A stretch of DNA of 64,000 bases from Microbacterium esteraromaticum (GTDB lineage: Bacteria > Actinomycetota > Actinomycetes > Actinomycetales > Microbacteriaceae). Every line of letters starts with the position of its first letter. Position 1 is the stretch's first letter. The position numbers and the translations under genes were made by a program. The notes under the pieces were generated by a model. It was not told where the DNA came from. It saw only the letters and a list, made by a program, of their open reading frames with translations, and did not search any database. The stretch lies in contig NZ_CP118100.1 of the NCBI RefSeq assembly GCF_028747645.1, positions 496,001 through 560,000 of the forward strand. The letters run 5' to 3'. Positions 19,824 through 27,894 of this stretch are shown piece after piece.

Positions 19824-20605
19824 GACAGCCACCGCTTCCGTCGCTTGTAGTGTTTGACGTCTCGCAGGCTGCCCGAAGTCGCGCCGGTGCCGAGGTAGAA
19901 CTCGCGGATGTCGTCGTCGTCGCGCAACGCCTGGGCGGGAGCATCCATCACGATCTTGCCGTTCTCCATCACGTACCCGTGGTCGGCGATCGACAGGGCC
20001 ATCGCGGCGTTCTGCTCGACCAGCAGCACGCCGGTGCCGTCGTCGCGGATCGTGACGATCAGGTCGCGGATCTGCTCAACGATCTGCGGGGCGAGGCCCA
20101 GGCTCGGCTCGTCGAGCAGAATGTAGCGCGGCTCGGCCATCAGCGCCCGACCGATCGCGAGCATCTGCTGTTCACCGCCCGACAGATAGCCCGCGCGCTG
20201 TCCGCGGCGGTCGCGCAGGATCGGGAACATCGTGTAGATGCGGTCGAGCTTGCCGGCGACGCCGGAGCGGCTGCGCGTGTAGGCCCCGATGCGCAGGTTC
20301 TCTTCGACGGTGAACTCACCGAAGACCCGGCGCCCCTCCATCACCTGGCTCACCCCGGCGCGCACGACGTCGGGGGCGCGGCGGGTGTCGATCTCGGCGC
20401 CGTCGATCGACACGTGTCCGCGCGAGATCCGGCCGCGGTGCACATCGAGCAGTCCCGTCATGGCCCGCAACAGCGTCGTCTTGCCGGCGCCGTTCGCGCC
20501 GAGCAGGGCGACGATGCCGTCCGCGGGCACGTGCAGGCTCGCGCCCTTGACCACGAGCATCACGTCTTCGTAGACAACCTCGATGTTGTGTACCCCAAGT
20601 GTCAT
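19820..20605 (-). CDS. livF: ABC transporter ATP-binding protein (LivF), first gene of operon
   Basis: 261 residues from ATG 20605. Motifs are Walker A GANGAGKTTLLRAMTGL, signature YLSGGEQQMLAIGRAL, Walker B YILLDEPSLGLAP and VEQNAAMAL, as in LivF. It is the promoter-proximal gene of the operon. The 200-base region upstream is shared with the divergent thioredoxin unit and carries an inverted repeat (20700-20714) that could be its operator. Confidence 0.93.
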   Translation of the reverse strand: MTLGVHNIEVVYEDVMLVVKGASLHVPADGIVALLGANGAGKTTLLRAMTGLLDVHRGRISRGHVSIDGAEIDTRRAPDVVRAGVSQVMEGRRVFGEFTVEENLRIGAYTRSRSGVAGKLDRIYTMFPILRDRRGQRAGYLSGGEQQMLAIGRALMAEPRYILLDEPSLGLAPQIVEQIRDLIVTIRDDGTGVLLVEQNAAMALSIADHGYVMENGKIVMDAPAQALRDDDDIREFYLGTGATSGSLRDVKHYKRRKRWLS

Positions 20606-20699
20606 AGCGTCCCCTTCGCTGCGGCGCTGTGATGGCGTCAACCTAGCAGCGGGCCGGGGCGTGTGACCCATTCGTTATGAATGCGAGACTCACAGAAGT

Positions 20700-20714
20700 T
20701 GAGACTCGGTCTCA
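20700..20714. promoter_or_regulatory. Inverted repeat, candidate operator of the liv-type/ligase operon
   Basis: TGAGAC-TCG-GTCTCA is a perfect 6-bp inverted repeat with a 3-base centre. The heptamer GAGACTC also occurs at 20685-20691 as a direct repeat of the left arm (20701-20707). It lies about 95 bases upstream of livF. Palindromes of this size upstream of acyl-CoA ligase operons often bind TetR-type regulators, but no regulator gene is adjacent here. Confidence 0.45.
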
Positions 20715-20743
20715 GGTGGGGCGAGGGGTTGTGAGGCAAAGAT

Positions 20744-20774
20744 TTGACACCCTGGATACCCCTGGGGGTATACT
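20744..20774 (+). promoter_or_regulatory. Promoter with embedded CsoR/CstR-like operator (small Cys protein-trxA unit)
   Basis: TTGACA (20744-20749) and TATACT (20769-20774) make -35 and -10 elements with a 19-bp spacer. The spacer and -10 are overlapped by ATACCCC-TG-GGGGTAT (20756-20771), a perfect 7-bp inverted repeat with a 2-base centre. G/C-tract palindromes flanked by AT ends are typical of CsoR-family (copper, persulfide or formaldehyde sensing) operators. The position would block RNA polymerase when bound. Confidence 0.7.
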
Positions 20775-20806
20775 CATTCTCAAGCCACCCCTGAAAGGAT
20801 TGAACT

Positions 20807-20923
20807 ATGTGTGCACGAGTGACCTGTGGAATCTGCGGCAAGGCGACCTGGGACGGCTGCGGCCAGCACGTGGAGGAGGCCCTGGCGGGCGTCCCCGCGG
20901 AGCAGCGCTGCGCCGGCCACTGA
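20807..20923 (+). CDS. 38-residue conserved Cys-rich small protein
   Basis: ATG 20807 is preceded by AAAGGA at 20794-20799. The product, 38 residues, begins MCARVTCGICGKATWDGCGQH and ends RCAGH. Five cysteines and two histidines are present, with a CGICGK pair plus DGCGQH that suggests a small zinc ribbon. Proteins of this pattern (C-x2-CGK-TW-GCG-H) recur in actinomycetes, often beside thioredoxin-like genes; no function is established that I know. It is 12 bases upstream of trxA and shares the CsoR/CstR-like promoter. Confidence 0.8.
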   Translation: MCARVTCGICGKATWDGCGQHVEEALAGVPAEQRCAGH

Positions 20924-20935
20924 GCTGAGCCGACG

Positions 20936-21319
20936 ATGACCACCCGGACCATCACCGCTGCCGACCTGCGCAGCACCATCGACGACAACGACATCGTCCT
21001 GCTCGACTTCTGGGCGGCGTGGTGCGGACCCTGCCGCGCCTTCGCCCCGGTGTTCGAGAAGGCATCGGATGCCAATCCCGACATCGTTTTCGGAAAGATC
21101 GACACCGAGGCCGAGCAAGAGCTCGCCGCGGGATTCCAGATCCGCTCCATCCCGACGCTGATGGTGTTCCGCGGCGGCATCCTGGTCTTCTCGCAGCCCG
21201 GCGCCCTCAACGAGGCGCAGCTCGACCAGGTCGTCACCGCCGTGCGCGGGCTCGACATAGACGAGGTGCGCGCCGAGGTCGCGCGCCAACAGGCTGAGCA
21301 GCAGACCGCGAACGGCTGA
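20936..21319 (+). CDS. trxA: Thioredoxin
   Basis: 127 residues from ATG 20936. The thioredoxin fold is clear: DFWAAWCGPCRAFAPVFE with the WCGPC redox centre, KIDTEAEQELAAGFQIRSIPTLMVFRGG with the cis-Pro SIPT loop, and a C-terminal helix. It is a cytosolic disulfide reductase. Sharing a CsoR/CstR-like operator with the tiny Cys protein suggests induction by metal, sulfane sulfur or electrophile stress rather than housekeeping expression. A tail of about 20 residues beyond the fold is charged. Confidence 0.95.
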   Translation: MTTRTITAADLRSTIDDNDIVLLDFWAAWCGPCRAFAPVFEKASDANPDIVFGKIDTEAEQELAAGFQIRSIPTLMVFRGGILVFSQPGALNEAQLDQVVTAVRGLDIDEVRAEVARQQAEQQTANG

Positions 21320-21341
21320 GTCACGGGCATCCGACACACCT

Positions 21342-21381
21342 GAGCGCCCCGGCGATCCCCCTCACTCCCGCCGGGGTGCTC
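21342..21381 (+). terminator. Hairpin terminator after trxA
   Basis: GAGCGCCCCGGCG (21342-21354) pairs with CGCCGGGGTGCTC (21369-21381) as a 13-bp stem with one G-T wobble and a 14-base loop. It lies 22 bases past the trxA stop; no U-run follows, as is common in high-GC genomes. Confidence 0.55.
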
Positions 21382-21396
21382 GGGTAGTGTCGTGCC

Positions 21397-23019
21397 ATGG
21401 CTCACGCGACGACGCAGGCACCACGACGCGAGGCGTTCAGCTCTCGCAACGTCTTCATTCTCTCGGCCATCGGCTCGGCCGTGGGGCTGGGGAACATCTG
21501 GCGGTTCCCGTACGTCGCCTACGAGGGCGGCGGTGGTGCCTTCCTCATCCCGTACCTGTGCGCCCTGCTGACCGCGGGTATTCCGCTGCTGTTCTTCGAC
21601 TACGCGATCGGGCACCGCTTCCGCGGTTCGGCTCCGCTCGCCTTCCGCCGTATGCACCGCGCCGCCGAGCCGCTGGGCTGGTGGCAGGTGCTCATCTGCG
21701 TCGTGATCGCCGCCTACTACGCCGTGATCATCGCCTGGGCGGCGATGTACACCTGGTTCTCGGCGCGGCTCAGCTGGGGCGCGGGTAACGAAGAGAACTT
21801 CTTCTTCACCGAGTTCCTGCAGCTCGGCGACGTCGGTGCCGACGGCCTGTCGGGCAGCTTCGTTCCGCAGGTGGGCCTCCCTCTGATCGCCGTCTGGCTG
21901 GTGGTGATCGCGATCATGGCGCTCGGCGTCAAGCGCGGTATCGGTCGGGCCAACATGGTGCTGATGCCCCTGTTGACGGCGATGTTCGTGATCCTCGTCG
22001 TGCAGGCGTTGTTCCTGCCGGGTGCTGCCGACGGACTCAATGCGTTCTTCACCCCGAACTGGGCGGCCCTCGCCGACCCCGCCGTGTGGGCGGCCGCCTA
22101 TGGGCACATCTTCTTCTCGCTGTCGGTGGCCTTCGGCATCATGGTCACCTATTCGTCGTACCTCAAGCGCAAGACCGACCTCACCGGCTCGGGCCTGGTC
22201 GTCGGCTTCGCCAACTCGGGCTTCGAGATCCTCGCCGGCATCGGAGTGTTCGCGGCGCTCGGCTTCATGGCGCAGGCAGCCGGCACTGACGTCTCGAATC
22301 AGGCCAGTGCGGGTATCGGTCTGGCGTTCGTGGCCTTCCCCACGATTGTGTCGCAGGCCACCGGTGGTTCGATCATCGGAGTGCTGTTCTTCGGTGCGCT
22401 GGTCTTCGCCGGCATCACGTCGTTGATCTCGGTGCTCGAAGTCGTCGTCTCTGCCCTGCAGGACAAGCTCGGCTGGGGGCGCGTGCGCACGACCCTGGTT
22501 GTGACGATCCCGATCGGACTCGTCTCGATCGCACTGTTCTCGACGACAACTGCGCTGCTGGTGCTCGACACGGCCGACGCGTTCATCAATGCGTTCGGCA
22601 TCATGGCCGGCGCCTTCGTCTCGGTGATCGTCGTGTCATGGGTGCTGTACAAGCTGCCGGTGCTGCGCGAGCACCTCAACCGCCGCTCCAGCTTCCGCGT
22701 CGGCCGGGTGTGGATGCTGCTGGTCGGCGTGCTCGCCCCGGTGGTGCTCGGCTACCTGCTCGTCAGCGAGATCATCGCCAAGTCCGCCGAGCCGTACGGT
22801 GGCTACCCGGTGTGGTTCCTGTGGGTGTTCGGCTGGGGCATGGTGATCGGGCTGATCGTGCTGGCCGTGCTGCTGTCTCTGCTGCCGTGGAGCAGTCGGT
22901 CGCACGCCAAGGACGACCCCGATTACGACGAGTTCCTGCAGGTCGAGAGCTACGCGCCCGACTCCGAGACCGGCACCGTCCGATTGCCGGATGCCACACA
23001 GAAGGGAGCAGGCGCATGA
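21397..23019 (+). CDS. metP: Sodium-dependent transporter, NSS/SLC6 family (MetP-like methionine/alanine importer)
   Basis: 540 residues with about 11-12 TM segments. The NSS signature is near the N-terminus (AIGSAVGLGNIWRFPYVAY, the Na+/substrate-binding unwound TM1), with EVVVSALQD in the later half. The gene overlaps by ATGA a 44-residue single-TM gene. That pairing is the hallmark of MetPS, described in Corynebacterium glutamicum as a Na+-coupled importer of methionine and alanine. The substrate is inferred from this pairing. Confidence 0.88.
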   Translation: MAHATTQAPRREAFSSRNVFILSAIGSAVGLGNIWRFPYVAYEGGGGAFLIPYLCALLTAGIPLLFFDYAIGHRFRGSAPLAFRRMHRAAEPLGWWQVLICVVIAAYYAVIIAWAAMYTWFSARLSWGAGNEENFFFTEFLQLGDVGADGLSGSFVPQVGLPLIAVWLVVIAIMALGVKRGIGRANMVLMPLLTAMFVILVVQALFLPGAADGLNAFFTPNWAALADPAVWAAAYGHIFFSLSVAFGIMVTYSSYLKRKTDLTGSGLVVGFANSGFEILAGIGVFAALGFMAQAAGTDVSNQASAGIGLAFVAFPTIVSQATGGSIIGVLFFGALVFAGITSLISVLEVVVSALQDKLGWGRVRTTLVVTIPIGLVSIALFSTTTALLVLDTADAFINAFGIMAGAFVSVIVVSWVLYKLPVLREHLNRRSSFRVGRVWMLLVGVLAPVVLGYLLVSEIIAKSAEPYGGYPVWFLWVFGWGMVIGLIVLAVLLSLLPWSSRSHAKDDPDYDEFLQVESYAPDSETGTVRLPDATQKGAGA

Positions 23020-23150
23020 CCCCCACAGCCGTCGTCATGATGGTCGTCGCGATGGCCACCGTCTGGGGAGGCCTCATCGCCGCGATCGTGAATCTGGCGC
23101 GCCACCCCGAGGTGGCCGAGAACGAGCCCGCGCCCCCGATCGAGCTCTGA
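23016..23150 (+). CDS. metS: MetS-like small subunit of the methionine/alanine importer
   Basis: 44 residues from ATG 23016, overlapping the metP stop by ATGA. It consists of one hydrophobic helix (AVVMMVVAMATVWGGLIAAI), then NLARHPEVAENEPAPPIEL. In MetPS systems this subunit is required for transport. GAAGGGAG upstream (23001-23008) may serve as its ribosome binding site. Confidence 0.85.
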   Translation: MTPTAVVMMVVAMATVWGGLIAAIVNLARHPEVAENEPAPPIEL

Positions 23151-23211
23151 GCCGCGGCGCACTGTTGCGTGACACTGGTGGGCCGCGGCGTCCGGGTGGT
23201 TGAATCCGAAG

Positions 23212-23859
23212 ATGGAGATCGAACGGACCACCGAGCTCGAGTCGGTGCGCGTGGCAACGGCGCTGCGTGACGACATCATGCTGGGCCGCCGTCTTCCCGG
23301 TGACCGTTTGATCGAACGTGACATCGCTGCTGAGCTGCAGGTGTCGCGCCTGCCGGTGCGCGAGGCGATCCGGCAGCTCGTGGCCGAGGGCGTCGTGGTG
23401 ACCAGGCCGCGCACGTGGGCGGTCGTGCGGGAGTTCTCCGAGAAGGACCTGAAAGACTTCGCCGAGGTGCGCGAGGCCATGGAGACACTGGCCTTCGTGC
23501 TGGCGGCAGAGCGCATCGATGGTGACGGTATCGCGCAGCTCGAAGCCCTGGTCGCGCACGAAGAGGCTTCGGCGATGTCCAACGATGTGGACGCCGCCTA
23601 CGACGCGGCGGCCGCCTTTCACATGACCGCCGTGCACCTGTCGGGCAACGCGATGCTGATCGAGTTGGCCGAGTCTCTGGTCACCCGGTTGCGCTGGCTG
23701 TTCGGGCAGCACGAAGACCTGGGGCAGATGGCCAGCGCCCACCGGGTGATCCTCGAGGCGATGCGTGCCGGTGATGCCGAGGCCATGCGCGTCTTGATCC
23801 CGGAGCACCTCGAACACGGACGCGCGGTGGCCGAAGACAGGCTGCGCCGAGGTCGGTGA
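23212..23859 (+). CDS. GntR-family transcriptional regulator (FadR/FCD subfamily)
   Basis: 215 residues from ATG 23212; an in-frame TTG at 23200 is an alternative. A winged helix-turn-helix lies at about residues 12-70 (LRDDIMLGRRLPGDRLIERDIAAELQVSR, then PVREAIRQLVAEG), followed by an all-helical FCD ligand-binding domain with AAAFHMTAVHL and a C-terminal HRVILEAM segment. It is 61 bases downstream of metS on the same strand, so it may regulate the importer; the sequence does not prove this. Confidence 0.9.
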   Translation: MEIERTTELESVRVATALRDDIMLGRRLPGDRLIERDIAAELQVSRLPVREAIRQLVAEGVVVTRPRTWAVVREFSEKDLKDFAEVREAMETLAFVLAAERIDGDGIAQLEALVAHEEASAMSNDVDAAYDAAAAFHMTAVHLSGNAMLIELAESLVTRLRWLFGQHEDLGQMASAHRVILEAMRAGDAEAMRVLIPEHLEHGRAVAEDRLRRGR

Positions 23860-23889
23860 CTGCCGGTACGCTCAAGTTGGGAGGTGCTC

Positions 23890-24534
23890 GTGGGACGAAC
23901 AGCGGATGCCATCGCCGAGGGTGTCGCCATCGCCACGGCGGCCGCCCGCCTGGCTGTGAAGAACCAGATTCTGGTCGGCACGATCGCGCGCGACGGAACG
24001 TTCGACATCGATCATTACAAGGCCGAGGCGCGTAAGGCGCTGCTGGCCATGGCGCACGAGTCCGAAGAAGCGGCCGAGTTGCTGACGCGACTGCGCAAGC
24101 GCGCGCGGGGGCGGCACTCCGACCCGCACGGCACGCACGACTACCGTGACCGTGACGTGCGCAACCTGCGCCGGCGCGCCCGGCAGTCGCTGGGTGTCGC
24201 CGACAACCTGCGCAAGATGGCCGACGATTCCGAGGCGTTGCGCGCCCTGGTTGAGGATGCCAGGGCAGCGGCCTGGGCCGATGTGCGCAGCAACCTCGAT
24301 CGGCGGTTGCAGGTCGAGGGCATGCGACCCGAGCAGGACCCCGAGTACGAGACCATGCGCGAGGCACGCATGCAGGCGCTGAAGCTGGTTGATCTGCAGG
24401 CACTGTCGTCCGAGCAGCGGGCTCGCCACAAGCGTGAGAGTGCCGCGCGAAAGGCCGCCGAGAAGGACACCGTGAAGGCCACGACGCGCGCTGAGCGGGC
24501 CGGCCGACGCGGCGCGCGCGCGGTCGGCGGGTGA
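23890..24534 (+). CDS. Conserved hypothetical charged helical protein
   Basis: 214 residues from GTG 23890, chosen because GGGAGG (23879-23884) sits 5 bases upstream. The product is highly charged and mostly helical: an Ala-rich start (ADAIAEGVAIATAAARLAV), a basic middle (RLRKRARGRHSDPHG) and a long Arg/Lys/Glu tail ending in an RAGRRGARAVGG-type basic run. There is no TM segment and no catalytic motif I recognise. The basic tail could bind nucleic acid. It is followed by a hairpin and tRNA-Arg. Confidence 0.75.
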   Translation: MGRTADAIAEGVAIATAAARLAVKNQILVGTIARDGTFDIDHYKAEARKALLAMAHESEEAAELLTRLRKRARGRHSDPHGTHDYRDRDVRNLRRRARQSLGVADNLRKMADDSEALRALVEDARAAAWADVRSNLDRRLQVEGMRPEQDPEYETMREARMQALKLVDLQALSSEQRARHKRESAARKAAEKDTVKATTRAERAGRRGARAVGG

Positions 24535-24584
24535 CCTCAGGGGCCCGATTTCGCATATGCGCGGATCGTGTTGTAGTCTATTCA

Positions 24585-24605
24585 ACGGCCCGCTGAGCGG
24601 GCCGT
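24585..24605 (+). terminator. Hairpin immediately 5' of tRNA-Arg
   Basis: ACGGCCCGC-TGA-GCGGGCCGT is a perfect 9-bp stem with a 3-base loop, ending one base before the tRNA. It could terminate the upstream gene or form part of the tRNA precursor leader. Confidence 0.4.
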
Positions 24606-24678
24606 GCGCCCCTAGCTCAATGGATAGAGCATCTGACTACGGATCAGAAGGTTGGGGGTTCGAGTCCCTCGGGGCGCG
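24606..24678 (+). tRNA. tRNA-Arg (ACG)
   Basis: A 73-base cloverleaf is readable. The acceptor stem is GCGCCCC (24606-24612) with GGGGCGC (24671-24677), followed by the TA of positions 8-9. The anticodon stem TCTGA/TCAGA holds loop CTACGGA, with anticodon ACG. The T-arm contains GGTTCGAGTCC. CCA is not encoded. The ACG anticodon (A34 becomes inosine) reads CGU, CGC and CGA arginine codons. Confidence 0.96.
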
Positions 24679-24698
24679 CACTGTGTTGAGACAGTATT

Positions 24699-24730
24699 GA
24701 AACCCCCGTCGCGAAAGCGGCGGGGGTTTC
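24699..24730 (+). terminator. Rho-independent terminator after tRNA-Arg
   Basis: GAAACCCCCGTCGC (24699-24712), a GAAA tetraloop, and GCGGCGGGGGTTTC (24717-24730) form a 14-bp stem with one wobble pair, followed by a pyrimidine stretch (GTCCTTTCC). It ends transcription of the tRNA before the serine dehydratase gene. Confidence 0.8.
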
Positions 24731-24780
24731 GTCCTTTCCGGACGACCCCGCGAGGAGCCTGCGGGACGTAGGCTTGAAGG

Positions 24781-26277
24781 GTGACTGCGTACGTCTCGGC
24801 TTTCGACCTGTTCTCCATCGGTGTGGGGCCTTCGAGCTCCCATACGGTCGGACCGATGCGGGCCGGTGTGGATTTCGCCGCCCGCCTGCGCGCGGACGAC
24901 ATGCTCGACCGTGTCGCACGCGTCTCGTGCGAGCTGTTCGGTTCGCTGGGCGCGACCGGCATCGGCCACGGTACGCCGGACGCCGTGCTCGCCGGGCTGC
25001 AGGGGCTGTTGCCCGAGACCTGCGATCCCGACGACGTACGCGCGCTGTGGACCAACTGGACCGAGGGGCGTGAGCTGCTGCTGGCCGGCGAGCACGCGAT
25101 CGCCTTCGCCAAGGGCGACATCGTTTTCTTGCCGCGCACGCGGCTTCCCGGGCATCCGAATGCCCTGACGCTGCACGCGTTCGACGCCGAGGGTGCGACG
25201 GTGCTCGAGCAGACGTACTACTCCGTCGGCGGCGGGTTCATCCGCCGCGATGGCGAGCAGCCGCGCGTCACCACCGCCGAACAGCCGTACCCGTTCCGCG
25301 ACGCCGAAGAACTGATGGCGCTGTGCGATGAGACCGGCATGTCGATCGCCGAGATCGCCCGCGCCAACGAGACGGCGCTGCGCAGTGAGGAAGAGGTCGC
25401 AGCCGGTCTGGATGCGATCTGGGACGCGATGTTCTCGTGCGTCGACGCCGGGCTGCACTCCGGTGGCACGCTTCCGGGCATCCTCAAAGTCAAGCGCCGC
25501 GCCGCCGACATCCGCGAGCAGCTGGAGGCCTCAGAGGCGGATGGGCACCGCGAACTGCCGGGGGAGTGGCTGGGTGCGTTCGCGCTGGCCGTGAACGAAG
25601 AGAACGCTGCGGGCGGACGGGTGGTGACCGCACCCACCAACGGCGCCGCCGGCATTCTGCCCGCCGTCGCGATGTACTGGTGGCGCTTCATGGCCGATTC
25701 CGGTCTGGGCGTCGGCAACGCCGTCACGCCGCACGGTGAGCTCGTCGGCAGCGCGCTGCTCGGCTTCCACGCGGCCGGTGACGACCCGGTCGCTGTCTCG
25801 GACGATGAAGAAGAAGCGGTCGCCGAGGCGAACCGTCGCCGGGGCATCCGCCGCTTCCTGCTGACTGCGACCGCGCTGGGGTCGCTGTTCAAGGCCAACG
25901 CATCGATCTCGGGAGCCGAGGGCGGATGCCAGGCCGAAGTCGGCTCGGCCTGCGCCATGGCCGCCGGTGGCCTCACGGCCGTCATGGGCGGCACGGTGCG
26001 GCAGATCGAGAACGCCGCCGAGATCGCCATGGAGCACCATCTGGGGCTCACCTGCGACCCGATCGGCGGCCTTGTGCAGATCCCGTGCATCGAGCGCAAC
26101 GCGATCGCGGCCTCCACCGCGGTGACCGCGGCGCGGCTTGCGCTGCGCGGCGACGGTCACCACTACGTCTCGCTGGATGCCGTGGTCGAGACCATGCGGC
26201 AGACCGGGGTCGACATGTCGACCAAGTACAAGGAGACCAGCGAGGGCGGACTCGCGGTGAACGTCATCGAGTGCTGA
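24781..26277 (+). CDS. sdaA: L-serine ammonia-lyase (iron-sulfur serine dehydratase)
   Basis: 498 residues from GTG 24781. The single-chain bacterial form is evident: beta domain start SAFDLFSIGVGPSSSHTVGP, the alpha-domain glycine-rich NGAAGILPAV, then GGCQAEVGSACAMAA and CDPIGGLVQIPCIERN, which carry the cysteines of the [4Fe-4S] cluster. It converts L-serine to pyruvate and ammonia in the cytosol. It is somewhat longer than the usual 455-475 residues, with a Glu/Asp-rich insert around DDEEEAVAEANRRRG. Confidence 0.95.
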   Translation: MTAYVSAFDLFSIGVGPSSSHTVGPMRAGVDFAARLRADDMLDRVARVSCELFGSLGATGIGHGTPDAVLAGLQGLLPETCDPDDVRALWTNWTEGRELLLAGEHAIAFAKGDIVFLPRTRLPGHPNALTLHAFDAEGATVLEQTYYSVGGGFIRRDGEQPRVTTAEQPYPFRDAEELMALCDETGMSIAEIARANETALRSEEEVAAGLDAIWDAMFSCVDAGLHSGGTLPGILKVKRRAADIREQLEASEADGHRELPGEWLGAFALAVNEENAAGGRVVTAPTNGAAGILPAVAMYWWRFMADSGLGVGNAVTPHGELVGSALLGFHAAGDDPVAVSDDEEEAVAEANRRRGIRRFLLTATALGSLFKANASISGAEGGCQAEVGSACAMAAGGLTAVMGGTVRQIENAAEIAMEHHLGLTCDPIGGLVQIPCIERNAIAASTAVTAARLALRGDGHHYVSLDAVVETMRQTGVDMSTKYKETSEGGLAVNVIEC

Positions 26278-26353
26278 GGGCCCGGCTCTCGCCTCGGGGC
26301 GCGGTGCGCATGACCGCTTGACGTGCCCGCCGCGGGGGAGGAGAGTTCTGCTC

Positions 26354-27157
26354 GTGGCGGGTGACTCGCAGGATGCGGTGATCATCGACGGGCTGCAGGT
26401 CCGCCGAGGCGGTCGCATGGTGCTCGACGGCCTGTCGCTGCACATCCCCGCCGGCCAGGTGATCGGTCTGCTCGGGCCCTCGGGGTGTGGCAAGACCACC
26501 CTGATGCGATCGATCGTCGGCGTGCAGCGTGTGCGCGGCGGCACAGTGCGGGTGCTCGGTGAGTCGGCCGGTGCCGTCGGCCTGCGTCATCGCGTCGCGT
26601 ACGGCACCCAGGATGCCGCGGTGTACGGCGACCTCACCGTGCGCGAGAACCTGCGCTACTTCGCCGCAGTGCTCGGCGTGCCCTCGGCCGATGTCGACCG
26701 GGTGATCGACGAGGTGGGGCTGACCGATCAGGCGGGGCGCGCGGTGGATGCCCTCAGCGGCGGACAGGTGAACCGGGTCTCGTTGGGGATCGCGCTGCTG
26801 GGGTCTCCCGAACTCGTCGTACTCGACGAGCCGACCGTCGGACTCGACCCGGTGCTTCGAGTCGAGCTCTGGGAGCTGTTCCGCCGGATTGCGTCGGGTG
26901 GCACGACCATGCTCGTCTCGAGCCACGTGATGGATGAGGCGTTGCGCTGCGATCGTCTGCTGTTGATGCGAGAGGGGCGCATCATCGCCGATACGACGCC
27001 CCAGCAGCTGCGCGACGAGACCGGCGAGTCCGATCCCGAGGCGGCGTTCCTGGCGATCATCGAACGCGACCTCGCCGCGGCGCGGCAGTCTGACGACGGG
27101 CGTCCTGAGACGCGTCGCGAACGGCGCCTGCGTCAACAGGGTGAGGAGGACGCATGA
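26354..27157 (+). CDS. ABC transporter ATP-binding protein (ABC-2 exporter)
   Basis: 267 residues from GTG 26354, with a GGAGGAGAG run about 10 bases upstream; an in-frame start at 26318 would add residues without support. Motifs are Walker A GPSGCGKTT, signature LSGGQVNRVSLGIALL, Walker B LVVLDEPTVGLDP, and switch His in VSSHVMDEALR. The next gene overlaps by ATGA and encodes the permease, so this is a two-gene exporter of the drug/antibiotic or polysaccharide efflux type. The substrate is unknown. Confidence 0.92.
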   Translation: MAGDSQDAVIIDGLQVRRGGRMVLDGLSLHIPAGQVIGLLGPSGCGKTTLMRSIVGVQRVRGGTVRVLGESAGAVGLRHRVAYGTQDAAVYGDLTVRENLRYFAAVLGVPSADVDRVIDEVGLTDQAGRAVDALSGGQVNRVSLGIALLGSPELVVLDEPTVGLDPVLRVELWELFRRIASGGTTMLVSSHVMDEALRCDRLLLMREGRIIADTTPQQLRDETGESDPEAAFLAIIERDLAAARQSDDGRPETRRERRLRQQGEEDA

Positions 27158-27888
27158 ACCCGCGTCGCACCCTCGCCACCACCGGTCGGGTCCTGAACCA
27201 ACTGCGGCACGACCCACGATCCATCGCTCTCATGCTCGTCGCTCCGAGCCTGCTGGTGGGCCTGTTCGCCTGGCTCTTCGTCGATCAGACCGGCGTCTTC
27301 GATGTGTTCGGCGGGGCGATCCTGGCGCTGTTCCCGTTCACCGTGATGTTCCTCGTCACCTCGGTGACGACGCTGCGCGAGCGGCGGTCGGGCACGCTTG
27401 AACGGCTTATGACGACGCCGCTGGGCAAGGGCGACTTCATCATCGGATACGCGCTGGCGTTCGGGTTGATGGCGGTGCTGCAGGCGACGATCACGGTGCT
27501 GTTCGCCGTCTACGTGTGCGGTCTCGAGGTGAATGGTCCGCTGTGGCAGCTCGGCGCCGTCGCGGTGGTCGACGCGGTGCTCGGCACCTCGTTGGGACTG
27601 CTGGCCAGTGCGTTCGCGCAGACCGAGTTCCAGGCGGTGCAGTTCATGCCGCTTCTGGTGTTTCCACAGATCATCCTCGGCGGGCTGTTCATGCCGCGCG
27701 ATCAGATGCCCGACGTGCTGTATGCGATCTCGGACTGGCTGCCCCTGAGCCACGCGATCGACGCGATGGGCGCGGTCACCCGCGGTGACGAGGGATGGGA
27801 CGTGGGCGGGCCGTTGCTGATCGTCGTCGCGTTCACCGTCGCGTTCCTCGTTCTCGCGCCGTTCACGCTGCGGCGGCGCACCGACTGA
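27154..27888 (+). CDS. ABC-2 type permease
   Basis: 244 residues with about six TM segments and the ABC-2 membrane domain pattern (RSIALMLVAPSLLVGLFAW, RERRSGTLERLMTTP, LGGLFMPRDQMPDVLYAISDWLPLSHAID). It overlaps the ATPase gene by ATGA and converges on the membrane hydrolase gene six bases downstream. Confidence 0.92.
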   Translation: MNPRRTLATTGRVLNQLRHDPRSIALMLVAPSLLVGLFAWLFVDQTGVFDVFGGAILALFPFTVMFLVTSVTTLRERRSGTLERLMTTPLGKGDFIIGYALAFGLMAVLQATITVLFAVYVCGLEVNGPLWQLGAVAVVDAVLGTSLGLLASAFAQTEFQAVQFMPLLVFPQIILGGLFMPRDQMPDVLYAISDWLPLSHAIDAMGAVTRGDEGWDVGGPLLIVVAFTVAFLVLAPFTLRRRTD

Positions 27889-27894
27889 CGACCG

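Noticed and set aside
17077..19944. 955-residue fusion of the ligase with an upstream domain
   Set aside because: The part upstream of ATG 18990 is livG in another frame; the ATGA overlap fixes the true start.
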